Notes: generated by a model not told the origin, from the sequence alone. Positions 22,420 to 32,453 are shown, counted from the first letter of the stretch. The stretch is DNA of 34,536 nt from JACVRM01 sp046262315 (GCA_046262315.1 JBHEMZ010000005.1:1-34536); one strand, 5' to 3'. Made by a program: numbers and translations.

Positions 22420-23007
22420 TTAGACCGGCAGAAGTTGCTTGGTCGATTCGATGAGTTCTTGCGGGTTGAACGGCTTGCCGATGAAAGCCTGCGCGCCACG
22501 CGACTCAGCCTCGGCCAGCGTTTCGTCGTCCACCTTTCCGCTGAACATGACCACCGGAATCGCGCCGACGCCGTGCTGCTCCTGCACGCGCCGGAGCATC
22601 TCCCAGCCGTCCACCTGGGGCATCATCACGTCGAGCAGGATGAGATCGGGCGGCTCAGCCTCCAGGGCCGCCAGCCCCTCCTCCGCGTTGCCGGCCTCGC
22701 GCACTGTGTAGCCCTCCATTTCGAGGTTGACGCGCACGAACTCGCGCAGGCGCTCGTCGTCATCCACGATGAGGATTGAGGGGCTGGTGCTGCTGCGGTC
22801 GGGTGCGGCGGACCGCGCCACAAACTCGTCTAGATCGCCGCGACGGTAGCGACGATGCCCGCCCGGCGTGTAGAAGGCCGGCAGGCGGCCCGCGTCCGAC
22901 CATTTCCGGATCGTGCTCTGCGCGACCCCGAGGTACTTCGCAGCCTGGCCGAGGGTCATCCACTCGTTCTCGGTGACGGGGCGCGGGCGTGAGCGGGGGC
23001 TCGTCAC
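22420..23007 (-). CDS. MerR/BldC-type helix-turn-helix fused to a C-terminal receiver domain
   Basis: Residues about 15-65 form an excisionase/MerR-like DNA-binding domain: MTLGQAAKYLGVAQSTIRKW, then SDAGRLPAFYTPGGHRRYRR. Residues about 77-195 form a canonical receiver with LIVDDDERL, phosphoacceptor D126 in LILLDVMMP, VVMFSGK and the Lys in FIGKPFNPQEL. The DNA-binding part precedes the receiver, the reverse of most response regulators. BldC-like HTH proteins control development in Streptomyces, but a role here is unproven. GTG at 23007 follows a TAGATT box by seven bases. No kinase gene is adjacent, so this is an orphan regulator. Confidence 0.9.
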   Translation of the reverse strand: MTSPRSRPRPVTENEWMTLGQAAKYLGVAQSTIRKWSDAGRLPAFYTPGGHRRYRRGDLDEFVARSAAPDRSSTSPSILIVDDDERLREFVRVNLEMEGYTVREAGNAEEGLAALEAEPPDLILLDVMMPQVDGWEMLRRVQEQHGVGAIPVVMFSGKVDDETLAEAESRGAQAFIGKPFNPQELIESTKQLLPV

Positions 23008-23014
23008 GTCGCAG

Positions 23015-23020
23015 AATCTA
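23015..23020 (-). promoter_or_regulatory. -10 box of a leaderless promoter for the HTH-receiver gene
   Basis: TAGATT on the minus strand, seven bases before the GTG start at 23007. Confidence 0.5.
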
Positions 23021-23059
23021 GCTGTAACTGTCGATTTCTGCGTAAATCGTCCGCAGCGG

Positions 23060-23302
23060 TCAGGGTGAGGTGACCGTCACCGTCACCGTCGGGGACGCGG
23101 TGAGAGGCAGGGGCGTCAGCGTGCGGACGAGCGTCTGCGTCCCGCCGCGCTCGGGATCCACGTTGTCGTCGAGGGCGTCGCCCAGCGCGAAACCCGCGGC
23201 GAAGACGGCGGCCACGACGACGGCAGCAGCCGACCAGCGCCGCCAGCGGCGCCGGTGTTTCGGCGGCTGGAGGGTCCGCGGCCAGGACGGGCCGAGCGTC
23301 AA
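23060..23302 (-). CDS. Small single-pass membrane protein (80 aa)
   Basis: The protein has an Arg-rich N-terminus (PPKHRRRWRRWSAAAVVVAA), one membrane helix continuing VFAAGFALGDAL, and a Thr/Val-rich extracellular tail ending TVTVTVTSP. The TTG start at 23302 overlaps the stop of the preceding gene (TTGA), which supports translational coupling. No family is recognised. The repeated Val-Thr codons near 23070-23095 (minus strand) form a short direct repeat. Confidence 0.6.
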   Translation of the reverse strand: MTLGPSWPRTLQPPKHRRRWRRWSAAAVVVAAVFAAGFALGDALDDNVDPERGGTQTLVRTLTPLPLTASPTVTVTVTSP

Positions 23303-23619
23303 GGCTTGTAGTCGACCGCGCCACGCGAATACCGATGGAAGGCGGCGTCCTCGAGCATCACGGTGTGGCGGTGGACGCCCGGCTCGCCGCGCTCCTCGAG
23401 CACCTCGCGGCTCCAGCGGTCGGCTTCCCCGTAGGCGACGACGAGCTCGTCGAGCGTGAACGTCTCGCCGACGCGGCGGCGCAGCTCGTCAATCACGGTT
23501 TCGAGCTGCCGGACCAGCGAGTGGTAGAGCGCCTGGTCGCGAGCCAGCGCCTCGAGACGCCGGTGCCCCTCCTCCCATTCACGCCTCGTGCTGTCCAAGG
23601 ACGCCGCCGCACTCTCCAC
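23299..23619 (-). CDS. Small helical protein of unknown function (106 aa)
   Basis: A charged helical stretch, STRREWEEGHRRLEALARDQ, continues through a likely coiled coil (QLETVIDELRRRVGE). TLDELVVAYGEADRWSREVL and EERGEPGVHRHTVMLEDAAF follow, ending RYSRGAVDYKP. I chose GTG at 23619 (VESAAASLDSTRREW), 11 bases after the DUF501 stop, because the longer frame overlaps DUF501. The family is not recognised. It lies in an apparent operon between DUF501 and the small membrane protein. Confidence 0.6.
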   Translation of the reverse strand: MESAAASLDSTRREWEEGHRRLEALARDQALYHSLVRQLETVIDELRRRVGETFTLDELVVAYGEADRWSREVLEERGEPGVHRHTVMLEDAAFHRYSRGAVDYKP

Positions 23620-23630
23620 GGTCCGGAAGG

Positions 23631-24134
23631 CTACTCGGCGGCGCCAAAGCAGCAGGCGGAGGTCGGCCACAGCGGCTCGGCCTCCGCCAGGATCCTCTCG
23701 CCGACGGCGTACGGCGGGCGCGCGAGCGCCCAGGCCGCGTGGGCGTGCAAACACTTGAGCTTCTCGGGCCGCGCCGAGCCGCCGATGCCAAGGATCAGGG
23801 AGGCGCCGCCGTCAAGGCGGGCGCCCCCCACCGCGAGTCGCCTGCGAAGCGCGCGCTGCTCGGCCGTTGCGGCCGCGAGGCTCGCGGCGAGCGCCTGATC
23901 GGCCGCAACGGCCTCGGTCCAGCGCTCCACGCCGCCGACGGCCTCGAGCCGCGACACGGCAGCGACGATCTTCCGGCACGTCAGGTAATACGTGGTGGGG
24001 AAAGGCTCCCCGCGTTCGTCATAGGGCATCTGCTCGGTCACTGCTGGGCGGCCCCAGGGGCAGCGTGCTACGACGCGGCGAAAGGCGCGCGGCTCGCGGC
24101 CGAGCTGGAGCGCAACGACGTCACGGTCGTCCAC
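23631..24134 (-). CDS. DUF501 domain protein
   Basis: Residues DRDVVALQLGREPRAFRRVV then ARCPWGRPAVTEQMPYDERG, and FPTTYYLTCRKIVAAVSRLE, form the DUF501 signature. HAHAAWALARPPYAVGERIL closes the domain. Conserved Cys residues are in RCPWG, LTCRK and LKCLHAH. The biochemical role is unknown. Its position after eno and ftsB repeats the mycobacterial order Rv1023-Rv1025. I chose GTG at 24134 because TACGAT precedes it by seven bases and the homology starts at VDDRDVVAL. The frame is open to 24197 but overlaps ftsB. Confidence 0.88.
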   Translation of the reverse strand: MDDRDVVALQLGREPRAFRRVVARCPWGRPAVTEQMPYDERGEPFPTTYYLTCRKIVAAVSRLEAVGGVERWTEAVAADQALAASLAAATAEQRALRRRLAVGGARLDGGASLILGIGGSARPEKLKCLHAHAAWALARPPYAVGERILAEAEPLWPTSACCFGAAE

Positions 24135-24141
24135 GGAGGCG

Positions 24142-24147
24142 ATCGTA
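24142..24147 (-). promoter_or_regulatory. -10 box of a leaderless promoter for DUF501
   Basis: TACGAT on the minus strand, seven bases before the GTG at 24134, in the 29-base gap after ftsB. Confidence 0.5.
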
Positions 24148-24163
24148 GTAACGCGGGGAGCCC

Positions 24164-24505
24164 TCAGGGGACGGCAGTCCGGTGCGCGCGGCGCCACTGC
24201 TCCACGCCCTTCACCACGAAGAGGCGTTCTCCAGGGCGCACGAGACCGAGCCGACGCGCCTCGCGGCCGAGGGCGCGCTCGCTCGAGCCCGCGTCGAGAC
24301 GGCTCATGAGCTTGCGGCGCTCCACGCGCAGCGACCGCACCTCGGCAGCGCGGCGGTCGAGCTCCGCGCGCGTCTCGACGTAGGACGTCAGCGGCCGATA
24401 GTAGAGGAAAGCGACGAAGGCGAAGAGCACGACTGCCAACCAGCGCGCGGACGGGCGCGCGAGGCGGCCGCGTTTTCCGGCGGGGCGTCTGCGGGCGGAC
24501 GGCAT
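24164..24505 (-). CDS. ftsB: Septum formation initiator, FtsB/DivIC family
   Basis: FtsB is a single-pass divisome protein that forms a coiled coil with FtsL and FtsQ. The 113-aa sequence has a basic cytosolic N-terminus (RRRPAGKRGRLARPSARWLA), one membrane helix (WLAVVLFAFVAFLYYRPLTS), and a coiled coil ETRAELDRRAAEVRSLRVER followed by RKLMSRLDAG. LGREARRLGLVRPGERLFVV is the family's conserved end. It sits in the eno-pyk-ftsB-DUF501 block; pyk between eno and ftsB is an addition relative to mycobacteria. The start is ATG at 24505. Confidence 0.9.
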   Translation of the reverse strand: MPSARRRPAGKRGRLARPSARWLAVVLFAFVAFLYYRPLTSYVETRAELDRRAAEVRSLRVERRKLMSRLDAGSSERALGREARRLGLVRPGERLFVVKGVEQWRRAHRTAVP

Positions 24506-24539
24506 GGCGCCACGTTCGCGTCTGCCCCGGCCCGTCCTG

Positions 24540-25967
24540 CTAGATCAGCTCGACCTTGATCACGTTGGTCGAGCCAGGAATGTTCACGGCCGTCCCCGCC
24601 GTGAGCACGACGAGGTCGCCCTTCTCCACGACACCGGCCGCCGACGCCGCCTCGAGCGATCGCGACCACAAATCCACTACGTCGCGACACTCGGGGATCA
24701 CGATGGGCGTGACGCCCCACTCGATCGCGAGGTGACGGGCGACCTCGGCATGGTGCGTGAGGGCGATGATCGGGCGGCGGGGCCGCAGCCGGGCCACCGC
24801 AGAAGCCGTGCGGCCGCTGAACGTCGGGGCGAGGATCGCCTTGGCGCCGAGCGCCTCCGCGAGATCGCACGCTGCGTTCGACATCGCCTGCCCGACCGTC
24901 GGCCGCTCGTCGGGGCTCGGCAGCTCGTGCCGGTAGCCGAGGCTCGGCTCGATAGCAAGGGCGATCCGGTTCATGTAGGTCACGGATTCCACCGGGAACG
25001 CGCCGATGGCGGTCTCGCCCGAGAGCATCAGCGCCGAGGCGCCGTCGAGGATGGCGTTCGCGACATCGCTCGCCTCCGCGCGGGTCGGCTCGCTCGCACC
25101 TATCATCGACTCGAGCATCTGCGTAGCCGTGATCACCGGCTTGCCCCGTTCGAGCGCCGCCAGAATGACGCGCTTCTGAACGAGCGGCACCTCCGCGACA
25201 CCGATCTCGACGCCGAGGTCGCCCCGCGCAACCATGACCACGTCGGCTTCGGACAAGACATCCTCGAGCGCGTCAACGGCCTCCGCCTTTTCGATCTTGG
25301 CGATCACACGCGCCGTTGAGCCTGCGTGCTCGATGAGGTCGCGGAGGTCGCGGACGTCGGCGGCCGACCGCACGAACGACAGCGCGACGTAGTCGACGCC
25401 CAGCTCGAGCGCGAAAGCCAGATCGTCGAGGTCCTTCCGCGTCAGCGAAGGAATCGGCACGGGCACTCCGGGGACGTTGACGCCCTTGTGCGCTTGGACC
25501 GTGCCGCCGGCGAGCACGGCGCACCGGGCGCGGCCGGACTCGATGCGCTCGACCTGGAGCCGTACCAGGCCGTCGTCGATCAGAACGTCGTGGCCGGGCT
25601 GGAGCACCTCGCCGATCACCGCCGGGCTGACCGGCAGCTCCCCGGGGCCGGCGCCGTTTCGCGCGGCATCCTGGCCGACCACCGTGATCTCGCCCCCGCG
25701 CTCCAAACGCAACGGTTGCTCGAGGTCGCCCACGCGCAGCTTTGGCCCCTGGAGGTCCGCGATGAGCGCGATCGGCCGGCCCACCTCCTCCTGCGCGGCC
25801 TGGACGAGCGCCGCGCGTGCGGCGTGGTCCTCATGTGTCCCGTGCGAGAAGTTGAACCGCGCCGCGTCCATGCCCGCGCGCGCGAGAGCCAAGATGGTCT
25901 CCGCCGTGGACGACGCCGGGCCGAGAGTGGCCACGATCTTGGTGCGCGGAGCGACGATCACCTTCAC
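24540..25967 (-). CDS. pyk: Pyruvate kinase
   Basis: Pyruvate kinase converts phosphoenolpyruvate and ADP to pyruvate and ATP, the last glycolytic step. The 475-aa protein shows PRTKIVATLGPASS at the N-terminus, MDAARFNFSHGTHEDH, the active-site signature ARVIAKIEKAEAV, MVARGDLGVEI, and KPVITATQMLESMI. The C-terminal allosteric domain includes ILAPTFSGRTASAVARLRP and KGDLVVLTAGTAVNIPGSTN. I chose GTG at 25967 (VKVIVAPRTKIV) because homology begins there and TACCTT lies six bases upstream. The frame remains open to 26057. It follows eno by 91 bases, so consecutive glycolytic enzymes are adjacent. Confidence 0.96.
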   Translation of the reverse strand: MKVIVAPRTKIVATLGPASSTAETILALARAGMDAARFNFSHGTHEDHAARAALVQAAQEEVGRPIALIADLQGPKLRVGDLEQPLRLERGGEITVVGQDAARNGAGPGELPVSPAVIGEVLQPGHDVLIDDGLVRLQVERIESGRARCAVLAGGTVQAHKGVNVPGVPVPIPSLTRKDLDDLAFALELGVDYVALSFVRSAADVRDLRDLIEHAGSTARVIAKIEKAEAVDALEDVLSEADVVMVARGDLGVEIGVAEVPLVQKRVILAALERGKPVITATQMLESMIGASEPTRAEASDVANAILDGASALMLSGETAIGAFPVESVTYMNRIALAIEPSLGYRHELPSPDERPTVGQAMSNAACDLAEALGAKAILAPTFSGRTASAVARLRPRRPIIALTHHAEVARHLAIEWGVTPIVIPECRDVVDLWSRSLEAASAAGVVEKGDLVVLTAGTAVNIPGSTNVIKVELI

Positions 25968-25973
25968 GGCTTC

Positions 25974-25979
25974 AAGGTA
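25974..25979 (-). promoter_or_regulatory. Possible -10 box for pyk
   Basis: TACCTT on the minus strand, six bases before the GTG at 25967, in the 91-base eno-pyk gap. It is weaker than the other examples. Confidence 0.35.
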
Positions 25980-26058
25980 GCGAGAGCGTCCGACGCGAAG
26001 CCTGGCCCGAAACCCGCCCACCCTCCCCAGGGGGTGCACAAGGTCCCCTTCTGGCACG

Positions 26059-27341
<1,283 letters not shown>

Positions 27342-27345
<4 letters not shown>

Positions 27346-28148
27346 CCGGCCGCCTCCTTCGCCTGCTCGTAGTAGCGCTCCTGGTCGTCTAGCTCCAGCT
27401 CCGTCCACATCTGGCCACGCTCGGCCGCCAGCTCGGCGGCGCGCTCGACGCGTCCGACGAACTTCTGCGTCGTGTGGCGCAGCGCCAACTCCGGATCCAC
27501 GTTGAGCCGCCGCGCGACGTTCACGACGGTGAAGAGCACGTCGCCCACCTCGTCCATCAGGCGCGCGTCGGGCTCGCCCTGCGCGGGCGGCTCGCCCGCG
27601 CGCTCGATCTCAGCAGCGAGCTCCTCCAGCTCCTCGCGGACCTTGGCGAGCGGCCCCGCCACATCGGGCCAGTCGTACCCTGCCGCCTCCACGCGCCGCT
27701 GCACCTTGCGCGCGTGAAGGAGCGCCGGCAGCGACGCGGGAACGTCGTGGAAGACCCCCTCGCGCCCCTCTTGCGTGCGCTTGATCTCTTCCCAGCGCAG
27801 GCGCACGGCGCCTGCGCTATCGGCCTCGGCATCTCCGAACACGTGGGGGTGCCTCCGCACGAGCCTCGAGTGAATCTCACGCGCCACGTCTTCCAGGTCG
27901 CCATAGCCCTCCTCCGCCAGGAGGAGGGCTAGGAAGTAGACCTGGAAAAGCAGGTCGCCGAGCTCGTCCTGAAGCTTCTCGGGCCGCCCGGCGAGGGCCG
28001 CGTCGGCGACCTCGTACGCCTCCTCGACGGTGTGCGGGACGATCGTGCGCGCCGTCTGCTCGCGATCCCACGGGCAGTCGCGGCGCAGCCGCTCGGTCAG
28101 GTCCTGGAGCGCGACGAGGGCCTCGGCGAGACCCCGCTCGGCGGGCAT
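27342..28148 (-). CDS. mazG: Nucleoside triphosphate pyrophosphohydrolase MazG
   Basis: MazG hydrolyses noncanonical and canonical NTPs to NMP and pyrophosphate. The 268-aa length and two MazG halves match the long form. The first half has PWDREQTARTIVPHTVEEAY and EKLQDELGDLLFQVYFLALL, carrying the EExxE and ExxD metal ligands. The second has KVREELEELAAEIERAGEPP and LMDEVGDVLFTVVNVARRLN. ATG at 28148 (MPAERGLAEALVAL) shares bases with the TAA of the foldase gene (TAATG). A perfect 12-bp stem hairpin lies inside the gene at 27904-27931. It is coupled to eno downstream. Confidence 0.95.
27904..27931. repeat. Perfect 12-bp inverted repeat inside mazG
   Basis: TAGCCCTCCTCC (27904-27915) and GGAGGAGGGCTA (27920-27931) are exact inverted copies separated by GCCA. 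On the mRNA strand the right arm of the hairpin contains GGAGGAGG, a Shine-Dalgarno-like run. It encodes part of LALLLAEEGYGDLED. A role as an attenuating or pausing structure is only inferred. Confidence 0.6.
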
Positions 28149-29182
28149 TACGGCGCGGCGGTCGTCGCGCCGTTGGTGCGGGCCGTGGTCGTCTGCTGCG
28201 GTGGCGGCTTGAAGCCGACCTGGTAGTCGACGGCGCCCGGCTTCTGAAGGTCCTTGCGGAATCCGTCGGACCACTTCTGGCCCTCGGTCGTCTTCTTCGA
28301 CTGCAGGACGATCTCTCGGATCTGGTCGCGGACGTCCGGGAACTTGCTGGTATTCGCGGCCTTCACCGGCGTCAGCGCCTGGATCATGTGCCAGCCGAAC
28401 TGCGTCTTCACGAGATCAGAGATCTCGTTCTTCTTGAGCTTGAACGCCACCTTGTCGAACGCGGGCACCGTCTGGCCCTGGGCCAGGTCGAGCTTGCCGC
28501 CGCGCTTCTTCGAGCCCGGGTCGGTTGAGTGCTTGCGCGCAAGCGCGGCGAAGTTTGCCCCCCCGCGCAGCTGCTGGAGGAGGCGTTCCGCGAGCGCGCG
28601 GTCCTTCACGAGGATGTGGCGCACGGTACGGGTGGCGGCGTTCGTGTATTGCGCCTTGTTCTTCTCGTAGTAGTCGCGGAGCTCCTTGTCAGTCACCTTC
28701 AGGTCGGAGGTCACCTTGTCGAAGATCTTGCGCTGGTAGACCTGCTGCTGGAGCTCCTTGCGCAACTGCTCCTCGGCGACGCCCTGCTTTTTCAGCTCGG
28801 CCTTGAACTTGTCCTCGTTGCCCTTGTAGTACTGCTGCACGAGCTGGTCGAGCCGCTTGTCGATCTCGCCGTCGGAGACCTTCACGCCGAGCTCCTCGCC
28901 CTCGCAGACGTAGCCCTGACGCAGTACGAGATAGCTGACGATCTGATTCTGGACAGCCTTGTACTCCTGCGTGCCGGCGCCCGGGAACTTCTGCTTTTGG
29001 CCCTGGTAGCTGGCCTTCGCCTGCCCCAGAAGCTGGTTGAAGTCGTTCTTCGTGACCGACGAGTCGCACTTGTTGATCACGGCGACGGCGTTCGACGGCA
29101 CGCCGCCGGAGTCCCCGCCGCCGCAGCCGGCGAGCGCGAGCGCCCCGATGGGCGCGAGCAAGATCGTATGGCGGATTTTCAT
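28148..29182 (-). CDS. PrsA/SurA-like peptidylprolyl isomerase lipoprotein
   Basis: An exported folding factor anchored by lipid. The N-terminus MKIRHTILLAPIGALALAGC ends in a lipobox (LAGC), so Cys20 is the likely acylation site. A SurA N-terminal-like helical domain covers about residues 30-180. A parvulin domain follows (about 183-280) with TRTVRHILVKDRALAERLLQ, FAALARKHSTDPGSKKRGGK and FGWHMIQALTPVKAANTSKF. The C-terminal tail is Thr/Ala-rich. It lies between mfd and mazG and ends in TAATG with mazG. Mycobacteria have lpqU near this place, a different lipoprotein. The start is ATG at 29182. Confidence 0.9.
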   Translation of the reverse strand: MKIRHTILLAPIGALALAGCGGGDSGGVPSNAVAVINKCDSSVTKNDFNQLLGQAKASYQGQKQKFPGAGTQEYKAVQNQIVSYLVLRQGYVCEGEELGVKVSDGEIDKRLDQLVQQYYKGNEDKFKAELKKQGVAEEQLRKELQQQVYQRKIFDKVTSDLKVTDKELRDYYEKNKAQYTNAATRTVRHILVKDRALAERLLQQLRGGANFAALARKHSTDPGSKKRGGKLDLAQGQTVPAFDKVAFKLKKNEISDLVKTQFGWHMIQALTPVKAANTSKFPDVRDQIREIVLQSKKTTEGQKWSDGFRKDLQKPGAVDYQVGFKPPPQQTTTARTNGATTAAP

Positions 29183-29216
29183 GTGCTGAATGGGTCGTCC
29201 GGGCGAGAAGTCGCAT

Positions 29217-32200
29217 TCACGCCGCGAGACGCAATCGGACTATAGCATCGAGTATTCGGACTGCCTGGGCGAATTCATCCTGCCTTAACGAGACCTCACG
29301 GCGGGCCACCGTGTACACCGCAGTGTCGATCTCGGAGCGCAGGTCGCGCAGCTCTCCGGAACCCAGCACGAGCGGGCCGACCGTCGCCTTGCCGTCGCGG
29401 TAGACGAGGTAGTCGGCGCCGACACGCGCGAGCTTGAGCTTCGCCTCCTGGATGGCGAAGAGGTTCTCGACGGGCTCCGGCACCGGCCCGTAGCGGTCCT
29501 CGAGCGCAGCATGGAGCTCGCGTAGCTCGTCCTCGGACTCGCTGAGCGCGAGGCGGCGGTGCAGGTCGATCTTCTGCGCCTCAGAGGGGATGTAGGTGGC
29601 GGGCACGTAGGCGTCGATGCGGGCGTCGACACGCACGGGACGCACGGCCTGGCGCCGCTGGCCCGAGAGCTCTGCCACCGCCTCAGCGAGGAGCTCGACG
29701 TAGAGCTCGAAGCCGATGGCAGCGACATGGCCCGACTGCTCCGCGCCGAGCAGGTCGCCGGCGCCGCGGATCTCCAGGTCGCGCATGGCGATCGCGAACC
29801 CCGCCCCGAGCTCGGTGTGGTCGGCGAGCGTCGCCAGCCGGGCGCGCGCCTCCGGGGTCAGCTCGTGCGAGTCGGGGTAGAAGAGATAAGCGTGGGCGGG
29901 CACATCGGAGCGGCCGACCCGCCCGCGAATCTGGTAGAGCTGGGCGAGGCCGAGAGCGTCGGCCCGCTCGACCACGAGCGTGTTCGCCTGAGGGATGTCG
30001 AGGCCCGACTCGATGATCGTCGTCGAGACGAGCACGTCGGCGTCGCCGCGCAAGAAGGTCAGCATGCGCTGCTCCAGCTCGCGCTCGGCCATCTGGCCGT
30101 GGCCGACGACGAAGCGCAGGCCCGGGCAGAGCTCCTGCAGCTTCACCGCCGCGTCGTCGATCGTCTCGACGCGGTTGTGCAGGTAGAAGGCCTGCCCGCC
30201 GCGCACGTGCTCGCGCTCGAGCGCGGTGCGGATCAGATCCTCTTCGTACTCGCCCACGTGGGTGCGAATCGCGCGACGACCCTCAGGCGGCGTCTCGATG
30301 ATCGAGATGTCGCGCAGGCCCGACAGCGACATGTGCAGCGTGCGCGGGATCGGCGTCGCGGTCAGCGCCAGGACGTCCACCTCGAGGCGCAGCGAGCGCA
30401 GGAGCTCCTTCTGGGCGACGCCGAACCGCTGTTCCTCGTCCACGATCACGAGCCCGAGGTTCTTCGGGATGACGTCGCGCGAGAGCACGCGGTGGGTGCC
30501 GATCAGGACATCCACTTTGCCTTCGGCAAAGTGGTCGAGGACAGCCTTGATCTCGGACGGTTTCCGGAAGCGGGAGACCATCTCGACGCGCAGGGGAAAG
30601 TCGCGGTAGCGCTCGCGGAACGTGTTCCAGTGCTGCTGGGCGAGCACAGTGGTCGGCACGAGCATCAACGTCTGGCGGCCGTTGACGGCGACCGCGAACG
30701 CGGCGCGGACGGCGACCTCCGTCTTGCCGAAGCCGACGTCGCCGCAGACGAGCCGGTCCATCGGGCGGGGCGCCTCGAGGTCTTCCTTGACGGCCTCGAT
30801 CGCCCGGGCCTGGTCCTCGGTCTCGCGGTACGGGAAAGACGTCTCCAGGCGATCGAGCCACTCGTTGCCCAGCTCGTAGGCGTGGCCCGGCGCCGATTGC
30901 CGCTCGGCATAGAGCTTGAGCAGGTCGCCGGCCAGCTCGCGGATGCCGGAGCGGGCGCGGTTCTTGACCAGCTCCCAGGCCTTGCCGCCTAGCCTCGACA
31001 GCGCGGGTGCGCGAGCGTCCGAGCCGATGTACCGCGAGACCTTGCCGATCTGCTCGTGCGGGACGTAGAGCCGGTCGTCGCCGCGGAACGCGAGCAGCAG
31101 GTAATCGCGCGTGACGCCCGCCACCTCCTTCGTCTCGAAGCTCTGCAGCCGGCCCACGCCGTGGTCCTCGTGCACGACGTGGGCGCCGGTGTGGAGCTCC
31201 GCGAAGGACTGGAGCGCACGGCCGAGGCGGGCGTCGGCGCGCGGCGGCCGCTTGCGGAAGACCTGCGTGTCGGGCAGGACCGCCAGGCCGAGCTCCCGCC
31301 AGACGAAGCCGCGCCGCACCGGCGCGACGACGAAGGCAAGGCCCGCGTCGTCCGGCAGCTCGCCGGGGTCGTCGGCGAGCACGGGCTGGACGCGGCGCAG
31401 CATGCTCTGCGTGCGTAGCGCCTCGCCGCGGTGCGGGAAGGCAACGACCACGCGCAGGCCCGCTCGAACCAGCCCCGCGAGCTCGTGCTCGACCTCCGCG
31501 AGACCGCGCGCCGCGAGCGCCGGGCGCTGAGCCTCGAAGGCGAACGGCTGGCTTCCCGGCAACGGGTCGAGCTCGGCGGCGCCGTCGAGCTCGATGCTGG
31601 TGCGGAGCTCCTCCTCGACGACCGCGCGCACCTCGTCCGGCTGCCAGACCAAGTCGGGCGGGCGGGCAAGCAGCGGCACGAGGTCGCCGGGGACTGCAAG
31701 AACCTCGCCCTCATCCGCGAGCGTCGGCTGGACGAGGTCGCGGCGCCGCTCGGCTGCGGGGAAGACGATCGCCTCCTCCACCGGGTGCAGCGCACGCTGC
31801 GTGAACGGCGAGAAGGCGCGCACCGCCTCGATCTCGTCACCGAAGAGCTCGATCCGGAGCGGCTCACGCCCGGTGGTCGGAAACACGTCCACGATGCCGC
31901 CGCGGACGGCGAACTGCCCGCGTTCGTCCACGCGCTCGACCCGCTCGTAGCCGGCCAGGGCAAGCTGCTCGGCGAGCGTGTCCACGCCTGGCTCGTCGCC
32001 GACCGCCAGTGGCAGCTGGTCGGGACGGGCTCCGGCCGGGGGCACCGGCTCGGCGAGCGCCAACGCGGAAACGCAGACGAGACCGCCTGCTGCGAGCACG
32101 TCGAGCGCCCGGGCGCGCTCGCCGACGAGGTGCGGCGGCGGCGCGAGGCCACTGGCCCAGCGCACGCCCCGGCTCGGCAGCAGCGCGACGGCGTCCCCGC

Positions 32201-32453
32201 CGAGGTACCAGCCGGCCGCCTCCGCGGCGTCGCGCGCGTCCTCATCGTCGGGCAGGACGCACACGAGCGCGCGGCCGAGGCACTCCTGCAGGGCCGCAAG
32301 GACGAGCGGCAGGGCCGGCTCGGAGACGCGTGCGCGGGTGTCCGGGAGGGCGTCGGCGAACGCCTGGAGCCGCTCGTGGGCCGCCAGCTCGCGAGCGAGC
32401 GACCGCAGCAGCGGCTCGGCGGCGGGGCGGGCGGCGGTCAAGGGTCGGTCCAC
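29217..32453 (-). CDS. mfd: Transcription-repair coupling factor Mfd
   Basis: Mfd removes RNA polymerase stalled at DNA lesions and recruits UvrA. The 1078-aa protein has an N-terminal UvrB-homology part (QFAVRGGIVDVFPTTGREPL), the RNA polymerase-interaction region beginning GAHVVHEDHGVGRLQSFETK, Walker A GDVGFGKTEVAVRAAFAVA near residue 567, and VIVDEEQRFGVAQKE near 668. ALTATPIPRTLHMSLSGLRD, QLYQIRGRVGRSDVPAHAYL and the C-terminal TRCF domain (PVRVDARIDAYVPATYIPSE) follow. I give GTG at 32453; a TTG two codons upstream and the longer frame to 32537 are alternatives. Mfd followed by the foldase lipoprotein and mazG matches the known block. Confidence 0.96.
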   Translation of the reverse strand: MDRPLTAARPAAEPLLRSLARELAAHERLQAFADALPDTRARVSEPALPLVLAALQECLGRALVCVLPDDEDARDAAEAAGWYLGGDAVALLPSRGVRWASGLAPPPHLVGERARALDVLAAGGLVCVSALALAEPVPPAGARPDQLPLAVGDEPGVDTLAEQLALAGYERVERVDERGQFAVRGGIVDVFPTTGREPLRIELFGDEIEAVRAFSPFTQRALHPVEEAIVFPAAERRRDLVQPTLADEGEVLAVPGDLVPLLARPPDLVWQPDEVRAVVEEELRTSIELDGAAELDPLPGSQPFAFEAQRPALAARGLAEVEHELAGLVRAGLRVVVAFPHRGEALRTQSMLRRVQPVLADDPGELPDDAGLAFVVAPVRRGFVWRELGLAVLPDTQVFRKRPPRADARLGRALQSFAELHTGAHVVHEDHGVGRLQSFETKEVAGVTRDYLLLAFRGDDRLYVPHEQIGKVSRYIGSDARAPALSRLGGKAWELVKNRARSGIRELAGDLLKLYAERQSAPGHAYELGNEWLDRLETSFPYRETEDQARAIEAVKEDLEAPRPMDRLVCGDVGFGKTEVAVRAAFAVAVNGRQTLMLVPTTVLAQQHWNTFRERYRDFPLRVEMVSRFRKPSEIKAVLDHFAEGKVDVLIGTHRVLSRDVIPKNLGLVIVDEEQRFGVAQKELLRSLRLEVDVLALTATPIPRTLHMSLSGLRDISIIETPPEGRRAIRTHVGEYEEDLIRTALEREHVRGGQAFYLHNRVETIDDAAVKLQELCPGLRFVVGHGQMAERELEQRMLTFLRGDADVLVSTTIIESGLDIPQANTLVVERADALGLAQLYQIRGRVGRSDVPAHAYLFYPDSHELTPEARARLATLADHTELGAGFAIAMRDLEIRGAGDLLGAEQSGHVAAIGFELYVELLAEAVAELSGQRRQAVRPVRVDARIDAYVPATYIPSEAQKIDLHRRLALSESEDELRELHAALEDRYGPVPEPVENLFAIQEAKLKLARVGADYLVYRDGKATVGPLVLGSGELRDLRSEIDTAVYTVARREVSLRQDEFAQAVRILDAIVRLRLAA

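Noticed and set aside
23070..23095. Short tandem repeat of GTCACC-type units
   Set aside because: It encodes the Thr/Val tail of the small membrane protein and is too short to be an independent element.
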